From an uncultured Blautia sp. (GTDB lineage Bacteria > Bacillota > Clostridia > Lachnospirales > Lachnospiraceae), in assembly GCA_934358405.1 (NCBI GenBank), contig CAKRKL010000006.1, positions 1-38,977 of the forward strand: a stretch of 38,977 nt of DNA, read 5' to 3'. Position 1 is the stretch's first letter. Every line of letters starts with the position of its first letter. A program made the translations under genes and the position numbers. Under the pieces are notes generated by a model. It was not told where the DNA came from. It saw nothing but the letters and a program-made list of their open reading frames with translations, and ran no database searches. Below, piece after piece: positions 23,621-33,153 of the stretch.

Positions 23621-24823
23621 ATGAAAACAATAGATGAATATTTAGAGGAACAGATAAATGAGCAGCTGTGTCAGGCTGTATTAAGTGGAAGCAGAGGGAA
23701 CGGCCCGTCTAAGGTGAAAGTTCGGCCTGTAGAAATCAAAGGGCAGATATTTTACCAGATTTCAGAAACTGTTGGAACCAAGGTGCTTCACAAAAATTGT
23801 TGCCGCAAGGAACTGATTGAGTATCTGAAAAAGGGACTGCAGCATGATTTTTCGCAGCTTCAGTCCAGTGGGATGATGCTGGACGGTACTGTTCTGGTAA
23901 GCAAGAAAGGGAAAATAACGATCAAGACCAGACGTCATCCCCAAAATGACCAGAACAGAACAGGGAAGGACAAGCCGGGACAAAACTGTGAGAAGAAACA
24001 GATACTGGCGCACAATCGTGTAAAACAGTATATTCTTAAAGAAAATACTCCTGTTCCATTTCTTGTGGACCTGGGAGTTATGAATAAAGAAGGAAGAATC
24101 ATCACACAGAAATATGATAAATTCAGGCAGATTAATCGTTTCCTGGAATTTATTCAGGATATTCTTCCAAGACTGGATCAGCAGAAGGAAGTGACCATAC
24201 TGGATTTCGGCTGTGGGAAATCTTATCTGACTTTTGCAATGTATTATTATTTAAGAGAGCTTAAAGGCTATGATGTAAATATTATCGGTCTGGATCTGAA
24301 GACGGATGTGATTGAGAAATGCAATGGACTGGCGAAGAAATATGGTTATGAGAAGCTGCATTTCTATCAGGGAGATATTGCAGATTATGAGGGCGTTACT
24401 TCTGTGGACATGGTAGTGACACTTCACGCTTGTGATACTGCAACAGACTATGCGCTTGCGAAAGCTGTGGAGTGGGGGGCTAAAGTAATTCTTTCCGTTC
24501 CATGCTGCCAGCATGAAGTGAATCGACAGATAAAGAATGAAGCGTTGGAACCCATACTGAAATATGGTATTCTCAAAGAGAGGATGTCCGCCTTGCTGAC
24601 TGATGGAATTCGTGCCAATCTTCTGGAAAGCATGGGATATGAGACACAGCTTCTGGAATTTATTGATATGGAGCATACACCTAAGAATCTTCTGATCCGC
24701 GCAGTAAAAACAGAAAATAATAAAAAAATGGATGATGTGACAGAGCTTATGAAGGCATTGCATATCAAACCTACATTGGAAAAACTTCTGTACCCGGAGG
24801 GGGAGGTACATTCAGAAATTTAA
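23621..24823 (+). CDS. Class I SAM-dependent methyltransferase
   Basis: Cytoplasmic methyltransferase of 400 residues. Residues 1-130 form an N-terminal domain of unknown role with basic stretches. The SAM-binding motif I is VTILDFGCGKSYL (191-203), followed by NIIGLDLK (acidic motif II), DIADY, and MVVTLHACDTATD. The post-motif VPCCQHEVNRQI has a Cys pair seen in a group of RNA or protein methyltransferases. The substrate is not clear; the N-terminal domain would favour RNA. The gene begins at ATG 23621 without a strong ribosome site, and its stop lies 11 bases before the next start. Confidence 0.83.
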   Translation: MKTIDEYLEEQINEQLCQAVLSGSRGNGPSKVKVRPVEIKGQIFYQISETVGTKVLHKNCCRKELIEYLKKGLQHDFSQLQSSGMMLDGTVLVSKKGKITIKTRRHPQNDQNRTGKDKPGQNCEKKQILAHNRVKQYILKENTPVPFLVDLGVMNKEGRIITQKYDKFRQINRFLEFIQDILPRLDQQKEVTILDFGCGKSYLTFAMYYYLRELKGYDVNIIGLDLKTDVIEKCNGLAKKYGYEKLHFYQGDIADYEGVTSVDMVVTLHACDTATDYALAKAVEWGAKVILSVPCCQHEVNRQIKNEALEPILKYGILKERMSALLTDGIRANLLESMGYETQLLEFIDMEHTPKNLLIRAVKTENNKKMDDVTELMKALHIKPTLEKLLYPEGEVHSEI

Positions 24824-24834
24824 GGGGAGAAAAA

Positions 24835-27285
24835 ATGATAAAATTTTTACGCAGAGCAGTGATTCTCCTGTTTATTTTTGTTCTTGGTGTGGCAGGCAGT
24901 TCGCTTTTGCTGAACAGTGAGACAACGGATGACCGCTCTGATATGAATGATCCGGTTTTTCCGGAAGTAATGGTTAACTTTGATGGAAACTATGGGAACA
25001 GAATGTATGGTTATGCACAGCCTATGCAGTCGGATTTTACCAGAGACAGCGTGACTCCTTTGGATACATCCAAGGAACTCTCCTTTGTAGTGAATCCCTA
25101 TGATACAAAGGTGAAAAGCTTTTCTTATGAAGTCCGTACCTCAGATGGCAGTAAGGTGTTGGAAAACCGTAAAATAAAAAGTCTGGATAAAGCTGACAGT
25201 TATCTGACTACAACCATAAAAATCAACAGCGATCTTCTGATGAACCAGGAGTATTCCCTGCAGATTTCACTGGAAACAAACAAAGGTACAGCTTACTATT
25301 ATACTCGTATTGTTTCCAGATCTAATGTAAATACATCCCAGTATATTAAGTTTGTAACAAGCTTTTATGAGAAATGTATGGATAAAGCAGCGGCAGAGGA
25401 TCTGACCAGCTATCTGGAACCTGACAGCTCAAGAACAACGGTTAATTATACAGATGTGGATATCAATTCCACATTTGCCCAGATTAGCTGGGGAAATTTA
25501 AGCCCTCAGATATACAGAAGCGGAATTCCGGTTGTAAAAGATATCAATGAAACAACTGCAAGCCTTTCTGTGGAATATCAGATTGCTGCACTGGATAGTG
25601 ATGGAAATCAGGAGATATATGATGTAACAGAGTTTTACAGAATGCGCTATACGGAAACCAGAATTATGCTTCTGGACTTTAAGAGAAGTGCATCACAGGT
25701 ATTTACTGAGGACTCTATCCACATTTCCGATAAGGGACTTCTTCTTGGCGTTCGGGATAAGAATGTGGAATATATGGTAAATGAAGATGCCGGAATTCTG
25801 GCTTTTGTGCAGGAAGGAGATCTGTGGTCCTACTCACCGGAGGATGGGAAGTTTTCCAGAATTTTCAGTTTCCGTAAGGAAAACGACGGGGACTTCCGTG
25901 ATGCAAGATATAAACACGATATTAAGATCATTCGTGTAGAGGATAATGGAGATGTGGATTTTGTACTGTATGGATATATGAATCGTGGTGTTCGCGAGGG
26001 ATACTGTGGAGTATGTGTATATCACTACAGCAATGACCAGAATGTGGTGGAAGAAAAGGTCTTTATCCCATCAACTGAATCCTACGAATTCCTTAAAGAA
26101 GATCTTGGAACCTTGTCTTATGTGAGTACAGATAACTCTCTGTTTCTGTTATTTGCGCAGAAGCTTTACAAAATCAATATTTCAGAGGGAACAAGCGAAG
26201 TTCTGGATGAGGGAATCCGTACAGACGCATTTGCTGTTTCTGAGACAAATGCCCATGCTGCCTGGGTGATCCAGGAAGGGGAAAGTGCCGGAAACATAAA
26301 AGAAATTGATTTTGAAACACTGGAAACAAGAAGTCTTGCTCCATCTGACGGACAGTCCCTTAAGCTTTCTGGCTTTATGAATGAAGATATGGTTTATGGA
26401 ATTGTTGTGGACGGAGACACCGTAACCGATGGAAACGGTCATGAAACTGTCGGCATTCACACAATTCGTATAGAAGCATTTGACGGAACCCTGAAAAAGG
26501 AATATCATCAGGATGGTCTTTATATTACCAATGTCACCATGGGAAGCACCATGATGGAATTCGAGCTTTCAAGGAAAAATGGAAATGGATACGAAGCTGT
26601 AGATAAGGATAATATTCTGAATAACACAAAGGCATCTGCAAGTACCGTATCTGTGGAGCTGGTAAGTAATAATCGAACAGGAACACAGGTCAGGCTGGCA
26701 CTTGATCAGACACCTGAGGTTCAGGAACCCCTGGTTGTCTATGCAAAGATGAAAGCAGTAAAGGATGAGTATATTACTTTGGACATGCAGGTTCCGGAGG
26801 AAAATGTGTACTATGTTTATGCCAAAGGCGGTTTGGACAGCATATATACAGATTCTGCAAAAGCTGTTCTTCGTGCAGATGAACAAACCGGAGTGGTTCT
26901 CAACGGTGCGCAGCAGTATGTGTGGGAGCGTGGAAATAAAAAGACAAAGCTTATGCTGAATCTTGAAGATATACCGGACGCAATAAAGAGTGCATCGCTG
27001 GATGTAAAGGCCTTGCAGGAAAGTCTTGGGGATGAGGGGACTGTGATTGATCTTTCGGGGTGCACTTTGGATAGTGTGCTGTACGAAATCAGTGCCCAGC
27101 GCCCGGTGATTGCGAAAAACAGCGACAGTACCAGTGTAGTGATTGTAGGGTATGACGAGTATAATACGTATCTATACGATCCTGCAAAGGATGAGACTTA
27201 TCCTTATGGTATGAACGACAGTACGGCATTATTTGAGGCCGCAGGCAATATTTTTATCAGCTACATTGAAAATCCGGATTACTAA
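24835..27285 (+). CDS. Membrane-anchored extracytoplasmic protein with degenerate C39-like C-terminus
   Basis: Large protein of 816 residues, not of a family I can name. An uncleaved N-terminal anchor (about 5-27) is followed by an outer beta-rich region. Around 300-560 there are repeating strand patterns (GLLLGVRDKNVEYMV, LWSYSPEDGKFSRIFSF, ILEYD-like turns) that resemble a beta-propeller. The last 80 residues (GCTLDSVLYEISAQRPVIA, then VVIVGYDEYNTYLYDP) look like a C39-type cysteine-peptidase core. However, the segment where the catalytic His precedes the GYD strand reads NSDSTSVVIVGYD, with no His. It probably acts as a structural or binding domain. AAGGGGAG precedes the ATG; it is likely co-transcribed with the methyltransferase. 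Confidence 0.72.
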   Translation: MIKFLRRAVILLFIFVLGVAGSSLLLNSETTDDRSDMNDPVFPEVMVNFDGNYGNRMYGYAQPMQSDFTRDSVTPLDTSKELSFVVNPYDTKVKSFSYEVRTSDGSKVLENRKIKSLDKADSYLTTTIKINSDLLMNQEYSLQISLETNKGTAYYYTRIVSRSNVNTSQYIKFVTSFYEKCMDKAAAEDLTSYLEPDSSRTTVNYTDVDINSTFAQISWGNLSPQIYRSGIPVVKDINETTASLSVEYQIAALDSDGNQEIYDVTEFYRMRYTETRIMLLDFKRSASQVFTEDSIHISDKGLLLGVRDKNVEYMVNEDAGILAFVQEGDLWSYSPEDGKFSRIFSFRKENDGDFRDARYKHDIKIIRVEDNGDVDFVLYGYMNRGVREGYCGVCVYHYSNDQNVVEEKVFIPSTESYEFLKEDLGTLSYVSTDNSLFLLFAQKLYKINISEGTSEVLDEGIRTDAFAVSETNAHAAWVIQEGESAGNIKEIDFETLETRSLAPSDGQSLKLSGFMNEDMVYGIVVDGDTVTDGNGHETVGIHTIRIEAFDGTLKKEYHQDGLYITNVTMGSTMMEFELSRKNGNGYEAVDKDNILNNTKASASTVSVELVSNNRTGTQVRLALDQTPEVQEPLVVYAKMKAVKDEYITLDMQVPEENVYYVYAKGGLDSIYTDSAKAVLRADEQTGVVLNGAQQYVWERGNKKTKLMLNLEDIPDAIKSASLDVKALQESLGDEGTVIDLSGCTLDSVLYEISAQRPVIAKNSDSTSVVIVGYDEYNTYLYDPAKDETYPYGMNDSTALFEAAGNIFISYIENPDY

Positions 27286-27298
27286 TCAGTATTAAATG

Positions 27299-27325
27299 CA
27301 AAGGACAAAGAAGGCTTGTCCTTTG
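27299..27325 (+). terminator. Stem-loop after the 816-residue gene
   Basis: CAAAGGACAA (27299-27308) pairs with TTGTCCTTTG (27316-27325), a 10-base perfect stem with a 7-base loop, followed by an AT-rich but not T-only stretch. It would end the upstream transcript before galT. Confidence 0.6.
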
Positions 27326-27360
27326 TATAAAATATAAAGCAACAAGAAAGGAAAAGAAAA

Positions 27361-28851
27361 ATGTTAAGCGAAAATATCAAAAAACTGGTACAATACGGAA
27401 TTGAGACAGGATTGACTCCTGCCTGCGAGAAAAACTATACAACAAATCTTCTGCTTGATGCTTTCAAAGAAGATGAGTACACAGAACCGGAAGAAGAATA
27501 TTCCAATATTAACCTGGAAGAGGTTCTGAAGGAACTTCTTGACGAAGCCGTAGAACGTGGTCTGATTCAGGATAGTGTAGTTTACAGAGATCTGTTTGAT
27601 ACCAGACTGATGAATTGCCTTATGCCTCGTCCGGCACAGGTGCAGAACACTTTCTGGGAGAAATATAAGGAGTCTCCTGAAACAGCTACAGATTACTTCT
27701 ATAAATTGAGTCAGGACAGTGATTACATCCGTCGTTACCGTGTAAAGAAGGATCAGAAATGGACTGTAGATTCTCCTTATGGAACAATGGATATTACTAT
27801 TAATCTTTCCAAGCCGGAGAAGGATCCAAAGGCTATTGCAGCAGCCAAGCTTATCAAATCAAGCAGCTACCCGAAATGCCTTCTTTGCCCGGAAAACGAA
27901 GGCTATGCAGGCCGCGCTAACCATCCGGCGAGAGAAAATCACAGAATCATTCCGATCACTATCAATGACAGCCCATGGGGAATGCAGTACTCTCCTTATG
28001 TATACTATAATGAACACTGTATCGTGTTTAACTGTAAGCATACACCAATGAAAATTGAGAGAAACACATTTATCAAGCTGTTTGATTTTGTGAAGCTGTT
28101 TCCTCATTATTTCCTTGGCTCCAATGCGGATCTTCCAATTGTTGGAGGTTCTATATTAAGCCATGACCATTTCCAGGGTGGACATTATACCTTTGCCATG
28201 GCGAAGGCTGAAATTGAGAAACATGTGACAATTCCGGGCTATGAGGATGTGGAGGCCGGAATTGTGAAGTGGCCGCTTTCCGTTCTTCGTATTCGTCATA
28301 AAGATGAGAAGAGACTGGTTGAGCTTGCTACTCATGTACTGGAGGTATGGAGAGGATACACAGACGAGGCTGCATTTATTTATGCAGAAACAGATGGAGA
28401 ACCTCATAATACTATCACTCCTATCGCACGTAAAAAAGGCGATATGTTTGAACTGGATCTTACGCTTAGAAATAACATTACTACAGAAGAGAATCCTCTT
28501 GGCGTATATCATCCTCATGCAGAATATCATCATATTAAGAAAGAGAACATTGGCCTGATCGAGGTTATGGGATTAGCAGTTCTTCCGGCAAGACTTAAAG
28601 AAGAACTGGAGCTGCTTGCAGAATATATTCTGGAGGGCAAGGATGTTGCTTCCAATGAGAAGATTGAAAAACACGCTGATTGGGTAAAAGATTTCCTTCC
28701 AAAATATGAGCATCTGAACAAAGACAATATTGAAGAGGTCCTGCATAAAGAAGTAGGAAATGTATTTGTACATGTTCTGGAAGATGCAGGCGTATATAAA
28801 TGTACAGAGGAAGGCAGAGAGGCCTTCATGAGATTTGTTCAGGCACTGTAA
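27361..28851 (+). CDS. galT: UDP-glucose--hexose-1-phosphate uridylyltransferase (class II)
   Basis: Galactose-1-phosphate uridylyltransferase of the Leloir pathway, the Gram-positive class II type. At 496 residues it has the class II size and the active-site region SHDHFQGG (267-274), in place of the HPH of class I. Other family marks are DLFDTRLMNCLMPRP (78-92), CLLCPENEGYAGR (173-185) and YSPYVYYNEHCIVF. No galK or galE is in the window, so the gene is isolated from the rest of its pathway. AAGGAAAAG lies just before the ATG. Confidence 0.95.
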   Translation: MLSENIKKLVQYGIETGLTPACEKNYTTNLLLDAFKEDEYTEPEEEYSNINLEEVLKELLDEAVERGLIQDSVVYRDLFDTRLMNCLMPRPAQVQNTFWEKYKESPETATDYFYKLSQDSDYIRRYRVKKDQKWTVDSPYGTMDITINLSKPEKDPKAIAAAKLIKSSSYPKCLLCPENEGYAGRANHPARENHRIIPITINDSPWGMQYSPYVYYNEHCIVFNCKHTPMKIERNTFIKLFDFVKLFPHYFLGSNADLPIVGGSILSHDHFQGGHYTFAMAKAEIEKHVTIPGYEDVEAGIVKWPLSVLRIRHKDEKRLVELATHVLEVWRGYTDEAAFIYAETDGEPHNTITPIARKKGDMFELDLTLRNNITTEENPLGVYHPHAEYHHIKKENIGLIEVMGLAVLPARLKEELELLAEYILEGKDVASNEKIEKHADWVKDFLPKYEHLNKDNIEEVLHKEVGNVFVHVLEDAGVYKCTEEGREAFMRFVQAL

Positions 28852-28929
28852 ATTTTGATGGGAAACGACTCTTTTGCAACATGAAAGTAACAAAAATGTA
28901 ACAAAAACACAAAACTTGTTGGATTTTGG

Positions 28930-28958
28930 TTGAAAGCAAAATAGATTTCCGTTATACT
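28930..28958 (+). promoter_or_regulatory. Promoter of the InlB-repeat/SGNH surface protein gene
   Basis: TTGAAA (28930-28935), 17-base spacer, TATACT (28953-28958), 51 bases before the start codon. Confidence 0.7.
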
Positions 28959-29009
28959 AAAATTAACACAGAGGAAACGGAAGGCTATTTATGAAGCAGA
29001 GGAGCGCCT

Positions 29010-30500
29010 ATGAGAAATCAAAATAAAAGAAAGAAAAGTATCTTCTGGGTTTTGCTGTTGGCGGCATTAGTCTGGTATGGAGGACTGGCAGGAAGCAGCA
29101 GATCTACAGGAGGCACCTATACAGTACAGGCAGCCACTACCAATGTGGTAGCCAGATTTTGGAATACAAATGGAAAGCCGGTATATAACCAGCTTCGGAT
29201 TAAGACTGTTGCAGGGAAAAAGATTAAGCTTCCGTCAGTTCCATCTGTTAAGGGTTACCAGAACCTTGGCTGGTCTACGAAGAAGAATGCAACGAAAGCC
29301 ACATATAAGGCTGGTCAGTCCATTACCTTGAAGAAGAATTTAAGTCTGTATGCAGTTCGTAAAAAAGTAGGAACCTATAAAGTAACCTTCTATAATAGCA
29401 ATGGTGCATCAGGCACAGCCTTTAAAAAGCTGAATAAGACTGTTACCAAGAATGGTTATATGACTATGCCGGCGGTTCCCTCAAAAAGCGGATATGAGTC
29501 TCTGGGATGGAGTACCAGCAAAAATGCTTCCAGAGCAAACTATGCAGTTGGCAAGAAGGTAAGGATCAAGAAATCACAAAAGCTTTATGCTGTTTATAAA
29601 AAGAATGCAACTGTAACACTTTGCAAGAATAATGGTTCAGCTTATAAGACTGTAAGTGTAACAGCAGGAAGTACTTATAAGCTTCCTTCCGTAAGCAATG
29701 CTTCCGGATATACCTTTATGGGGTGGGATTACCAGCCGGGCAAGCGCACAGCTCCTCGCTATGAAGCCGGTGAAACAATTACTGTAAAGGGAAATATGAA
29801 ATTATATGCGGTTGTATTTAACCGGAAGGCAGAAGAGGAATTAAGTGAATCGGCACTGCTCGCAAGCAGTGGCTGGAGAATCGGAAATGGAAGTGCTGAC
29901 AAGGGATATAATCATATTATATTTGTTGGTGATTCCAGAACTGTGCGTATGCAGCTGACCTTACAACAGCAGTTTGGCACAGATTCCAATATTCTGAGAG
30001 ATATAGACTTTGTATGCCAGGAGGGTCAGGGACTTAGCTGGCTTAAGAGTGAAGGAATGACATCCATACTTTCCAAGGCAGAAGCCTATTATTCGGTACA
30101 AAGACCTACAGCAGTTATCTTTAATCTGGGCGTAAATGATCCGGGGCAAATGTATAACTATGTGACATATCTTAAGCAGATTGCCGGAGAGCTTCAAAAG
30201 AAAAACTGCAAACTGTTTTTCATGTCAGTAAATCCGGTGAACAGCAAGGTTATTCAGGTGCTTGGCTATAATAAGCTGAGAACAGAAGAGGTTGTGCGGA
30301 AGTTTAATACGGTTGTGAGCACAGGACTTCGGGGAACTTATACTTATATCGATACGTACTCTTATCTGCTTAACAGCGGATATGGCACTAATCGCGGTGG
30401 CGGTGGTGTGGATGTAGCCGTGGATGATGGCCTTCATTATACCACTAAGACTTATAAGAGAATATTCAAATATTGTCTCGATTTTCTAAGCGAGCACTGA
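29010..30500 (+). CDS. Secreted protein with InlB-type B-repeats and an SGNH hydrolase domain
   Basis: Exported protein of 496 residues. The signal peptide has basic NKRKKS, then FWVLLLAALVWYGGLAGS and a likely cut near VQAAT (about 44). Three B-repeat (Listeria-Bacteroides type) units follow at about 46-116, 118-195 and 197-272, each ending in the G-Y-x-x-x-G-W ... Y-x-A-G ... L-Y-A-V pattern. The C-terminal domain (about 300-496) is an SGNH hydrolase: IFVGDSRTVRM (serine block), VIFNLGVND (Asn block) and DDGLHYTTKTY (Asp/His block). There is no LPXTG anchor. It may act on acyl or acetyl groups of cell-wall or host glycans; this is inferred. Its own promoter and terminator make it monocistronic. 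Confidence 0.86.
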   Translation: MRNQNKRKKSIFWVLLLAALVWYGGLAGSSRSTGGTYTVQAATTNVVARFWNTNGKPVYNQLRIKTVAGKKIKLPSVPSVKGYQNLGWSTKKNATKATYKAGQSITLKKNLSLYAVRKKVGTYKVTFYNSNGASGTAFKKLNKTVTKNGYMTMPAVPSKSGYESLGWSTSKNASRANYAVGKKVRIKKSQKLYAVYKKNATVTLCKNNGSAYKTVSVTAGSTYKLPSVSNASGYTFMGWDYQPGKRTAPRYEAGETITVKGNMKLYAVVFNRKAEEELSESALLASSGWRIGNGSADKGYNHIIFVGDSRTVRMQLTLQQQFGTDSNILRDIDFVCQEGQGLSWLKSEGMTSILSKAEAYYSVQRPTAVIFNLGVNDPGQMYNYVTYLKQIAGELQKKNCKLFFMSVNPVNSKVIQVLGYNKLRTEEVVRKFNTVVSTGLRGTYTYIDTYSYLLNSGYGTNRGGGGVDVAVDDGLHYTTKTYKRIFKYCLDFLSEH

Positions 30501-30530
30501 TCAAAAAACTTTTTAAAACAGGTATCACAA

Positions 30531-30589
30531 AAGACCATGGTTAATTCTGCCGGATAACAATTCAGGCAGAAATCCATGGTCTTCTTTTA
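30531..30589 (+). terminator. Terminator of the surface protein gene
   Basis: AAGACCATGG (30531-30540) pairs with CCATGGTCTT (30574-30583), and TTCTGCC with GGCAGAA, separated by a small internal loop and capped by 13 bases. CTTTTAT follows. Confidence 0.85.
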
Positions 30590-30600
30590 TGAAAATCTCC

Positions 30601-30629
30601 TTGCACGAAGAACAGGAATAGTCTATACT
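30601..30629 (+). promoter_or_regulatory. Promoter of asnS
   Basis: TTGCAC (30601-30606), 17-base spacer, TATACT (30624-30629), 48 bases before the start codon. No T-box leader is present in this short 5' region, so the gene is not under classic tRNA-sensing control here. Confidence 0.72.
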
Positions 30630-30676
30630 ATAGAGAAACGAGTGTTTGGAAAAATGAGGAGAAAGAGGAGCAGATT

Positions 30677-32068
30677 ATGAAACTTACAACAGTAAAAGAG
30701 ATTTACAGAGAACGGGAGAAATACCTGGATCAGGAGATTACTGTAGGCGGCTGGGTACGAAGCGTTCGTGATTCCAAGACATTTGGATTTGTTGTTCTCC
30801 ATGACGGAACATATTTTGAAACCCTTCAGGTGGTTTATCACGATACAATGGATAATTTTGCTGAGATTTCCAAACTGAATGTAGGAGCAGCAATTATTGT
30901 AAAAGGAACTCTGGTAGCTACTCCACAGGCGAAGCAGCCATTTGAGATTCAGGCGACAGAGATTTCAGTGGAAGGTGCTTCCGCACCGGATTATCCGCTT
31001 CAGAAGAAACGCCACAGCCTTGAGTACCTGAGAACGATCACACACCTTCGTTCCAGAACAAATACCTTCCAGGCAGTATTCCGTGTACGTTCCCTTTGTG
31101 CATATGCGATCCACAAGTTCTTCCAGGAAAGAGGCTTTGTATATGTACACACCCCGCTTATCACAGGCAGTGACTGTGAGGGAGCCGGAGAGATGTTCCA
31201 GGTTACTACTCTGGATCTGAATAATGTTCCGGTGGATGACAAGGGAAATATTGATTATTCAAATGATTTCTTTGGAAAGGAGACTAATCTGACAGTAAGC
31301 GGTCAGCTGAACTGTGAGACATTTGCACAGGCATTCCGTAATGTATATACATTTGGACCTACATTCCGTGCAGAGAACTCCAACACCACACGCCATGCAG
31401 CCGAATTCTGGATGATTGAGCCTGAGTGTGCATTTGCTGATCTTGAGGACAATATGAATCTTGCAGAATCCATGCTGAAGTATGTGATCCGCTATGTACT
31501 TGAGAACGCTCCGGAGGAGATGAATTTCTTTAACTCTTTCGTAGACAAGGGACTTCTGGATCGTCTGAATCATGTTGCAAACTCTGAATTCGGACGTGTC
31601 ACCTATACAGAGGCAATTGAGCTTCTTGAGAAGAACAACGATAAATTTGATTATAAGGTATCCTGGGGATGTGATCTGCAGACAGAGCATGAGCGTTACC
31701 TGACAGAGCAGATCTTTAAGAAACCGATCTTCGTTACAGATTATCCGAAGGAAATCAAAGCATTTTATATGAAGATGAACGAGGATGGCAAGACAGTAGC
31801 AGCTATGGATTGTCTTGTTCCGGGAATCGGAGAGATCATCGGAGGAAGCCAGAGAGAGGATGACTACGGCAAACTGAAAGCACGTATGGATGAAATGGGA
31901 CTGAAGGAAGAGGATTATGATTTCTATCTTGATCTTCGCAAATATGGTTCCACACGCCATTCCGGATATGGCCTTGGCTTTGAGCGCTGCGTAATGTATC
32001 TTACAGGAATGGGCAATATCCGTGACGTAATCCCGTTCCCGAGAACAGTTAATAACTGTGACTTATAA
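30677..32068 (+). CDS. asnS: Asparaginyl-tRNA synthetase
   Basis: Class IIb aminoacyl-tRNA synthetase, 463 residues. The N-terminal OB fold (about 15-105) reads [21 protein letters not shown] and binds the anticodon. The catalytic domain has motif 2 [23 protein letters not shown] (about 226-248) and motif 3 [27 protein letters not shown] at the C-terminus. The [13 protein letters not shown] sequence marks it as AsnRS rather than AspRS. AAGAGGAG precedes the ATG. Two genes of the SbcD/SbcC type follow at 14 and 18 bases, apparently on the same transcript. Confidence 0.96.
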   Translation: MKLTTVKEIYREREKYLDQEITVGGWVRSVRDSKTFGFVVLHDGTYFETLQVVYHDTMDNFAEISKLNVGAAIIVKGTLVATPQAKQPFEIQATEISVEGASAPDYPLQKKRHSLEYLRTITHLRSRTNTFQAVFRVRSLCAYAIHKFFQERGFVYVHTPLITGSDCEGAGEMFQVTTLDLNNVPVDDKGNIDYSNDFFGKETNLTVSGQLNCETFAQAFRNVYTFGPTFRAENSNTTRHAAEFWMIEPECAFADLEDNMNLAESMLKYVIRYVLENAPEEMNFFNSFVDKGLLDRLNHVANSEFGRVTYTEAIELLEKNNDKFDYKVSWGCDLQTEHERYLTEQIFKKPIFVTDYPKEIKAFYMKMNEDGKTVAAMDCLVPGIGEIIGGSQREDDYGKLKARMDEMGLKEEDYDFYLDLRKYGSTRHSGYGLGFERCVMYLTGMGNIRDVIPFPRTVNNCDL

Positions 32069-32082
32069 AATGAGGTAGAAGA

Positions 32083-33135
32083 ATGAGATTTATTCATCTT
32101 GCAGACGTAAATCTTGGAGCAGTCCCTGACAGAGGCTGTCCATGGAGTGAGAAGCGGGAGAATGAAATCTGGGAAACATTCCGCCGGGTTATTACGGGTA
32201 TCCGTGAGAACCCGGTGGATTTGTTATTTATAGCCGGAGATCTGTTTCACCGCCAGCCCCTTTTAAGCGAGCTTAAGGAAGTGAATGAGTTGTTTGCATC
32301 TATTCCTGAAACCCGGGTATATCTGATGGCCGGAGACCAGGATTATATAAGCGCCGACTCTTTTTACAGAAGCTTTTCCTGGGCTCCCAATGTTGTTTTT
32401 TTCGCCGAAGAGAAAGTTACCTGTGTCAAAGATGAAAAACTGGATGTGTACATATATGGTATGAGTTATGAGCATCCTGTGATTTTAAATAATCTGTATG
32501 CAAATATCCGTCCGTTCCATGAGAATGGAATACATATTCTTTTGGCCCATGGAGGAGATTACAGGCATTGTCCATTTGATGCCGTCAGGCTTGCGGCAGC
32601 AGGCTTTGACTATGCTGCTCTTGGGCATGTACACGCTTATAAGGCACTGATACGGGAAAAAGCTCTTTATTGCGGTGCGCCAGAGCCGCTGGAATCCAAT
32701 GATTTTGGTGAGCACGGATATATAGAGGGCAGAACAGAAAATGGCAAAGTAAAGGTTGATTTTGTTCCGTTTTCCATGCGGACCTATCAACAGCTTCTTT
32801 TGAATGTGAATACAGACAGTACTCAGATTCGTATTGAGGAAGCATTGAAAGAAGAGGTTTTCAAGAGAGGCGGTCTGAATATCTATCGTGTGATTCTGCA
32901 GGGGAAAAGAAAGCCGGAGCTGCTTCTGATTCCGGAGAGGCTGAAGGCATTTGGAAATATTACAGAGGTTCTGGATGAAACTGTACCGGACTATGATTTA
33001 GAGGCTTTACAGAGGCAGTATGCCGGAACCCTGATTGGTGATTATATCAGCTATTTCCAGGGGAAAAACAGAAACACGGTGGAAGAAAAGGCCATGTATT
33101 ATGGACTCCAGGCTTTGCTGGAGACCAGTGTATGA
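32083..33135 (+). CDS. SbcD/YhaO-like metallophosphoesterase, catalytic motifs altered
   Basis: Relative of the Mre11/SbcD nuclease, 350 residues. The fold markers are all there: the opening FIHLADVNLGAVPD, IAGDLFHRQP, VYLMAGDQDYIS, ILLAHGGDY and YAALGHVHAYK. Several metal ligands differ from the family pattern. The first motif should be D-x-H but is D8-V-N10. The GNHD motif is GDQD (84-87), losing both the Asn and His. D53, D87, H156, H182 and H184 remain. The protein may bind fewer metals or be a non-catalytic partner. It is followed after 18 bases by an SbcC/YhaN-like gene with a lost P-loop, so both partners look altered together. Confidence 0.8.
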   Translation: MRFIHLADVNLGAVPDRGCPWSEKRENEIWETFRRVITGIRENPVDLLFIAGDLFHRQPLLSELKEVNELFASIPETRVYLMAGDQDYISADSFYRSFSWAPNVVFFAEEKVTCVKDEKLDVYIYGMSYEHPVILNNLYANIRPFHENGIHILLAHGGDYRHCPFDAVRLAAAGFDYAALGHVHAYKALIREKALYCGAPEPLESNDFGEHGYIEGRTENGKVKVDFVPFSMRTYQQLLLNVNTDSTQIRIEEALKEEVFKRGGLNIYRVILQGKRKPELLLIPERLKAFGNITEVLDETVPDYDLEALQRQYAGTLIGDYISYFQGKNRNTVEEKAMYYGLQALLETSV

Positions 33136-33153
33136 ATAGAGGGAACACAAAAA

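Noticed and set aside
28991..29026. 11-residue upstream ORF overlapping the start of the surface protein gene
   Set aside because: It has only a weak ribosome site, and such short overlapping frames are common by chance.
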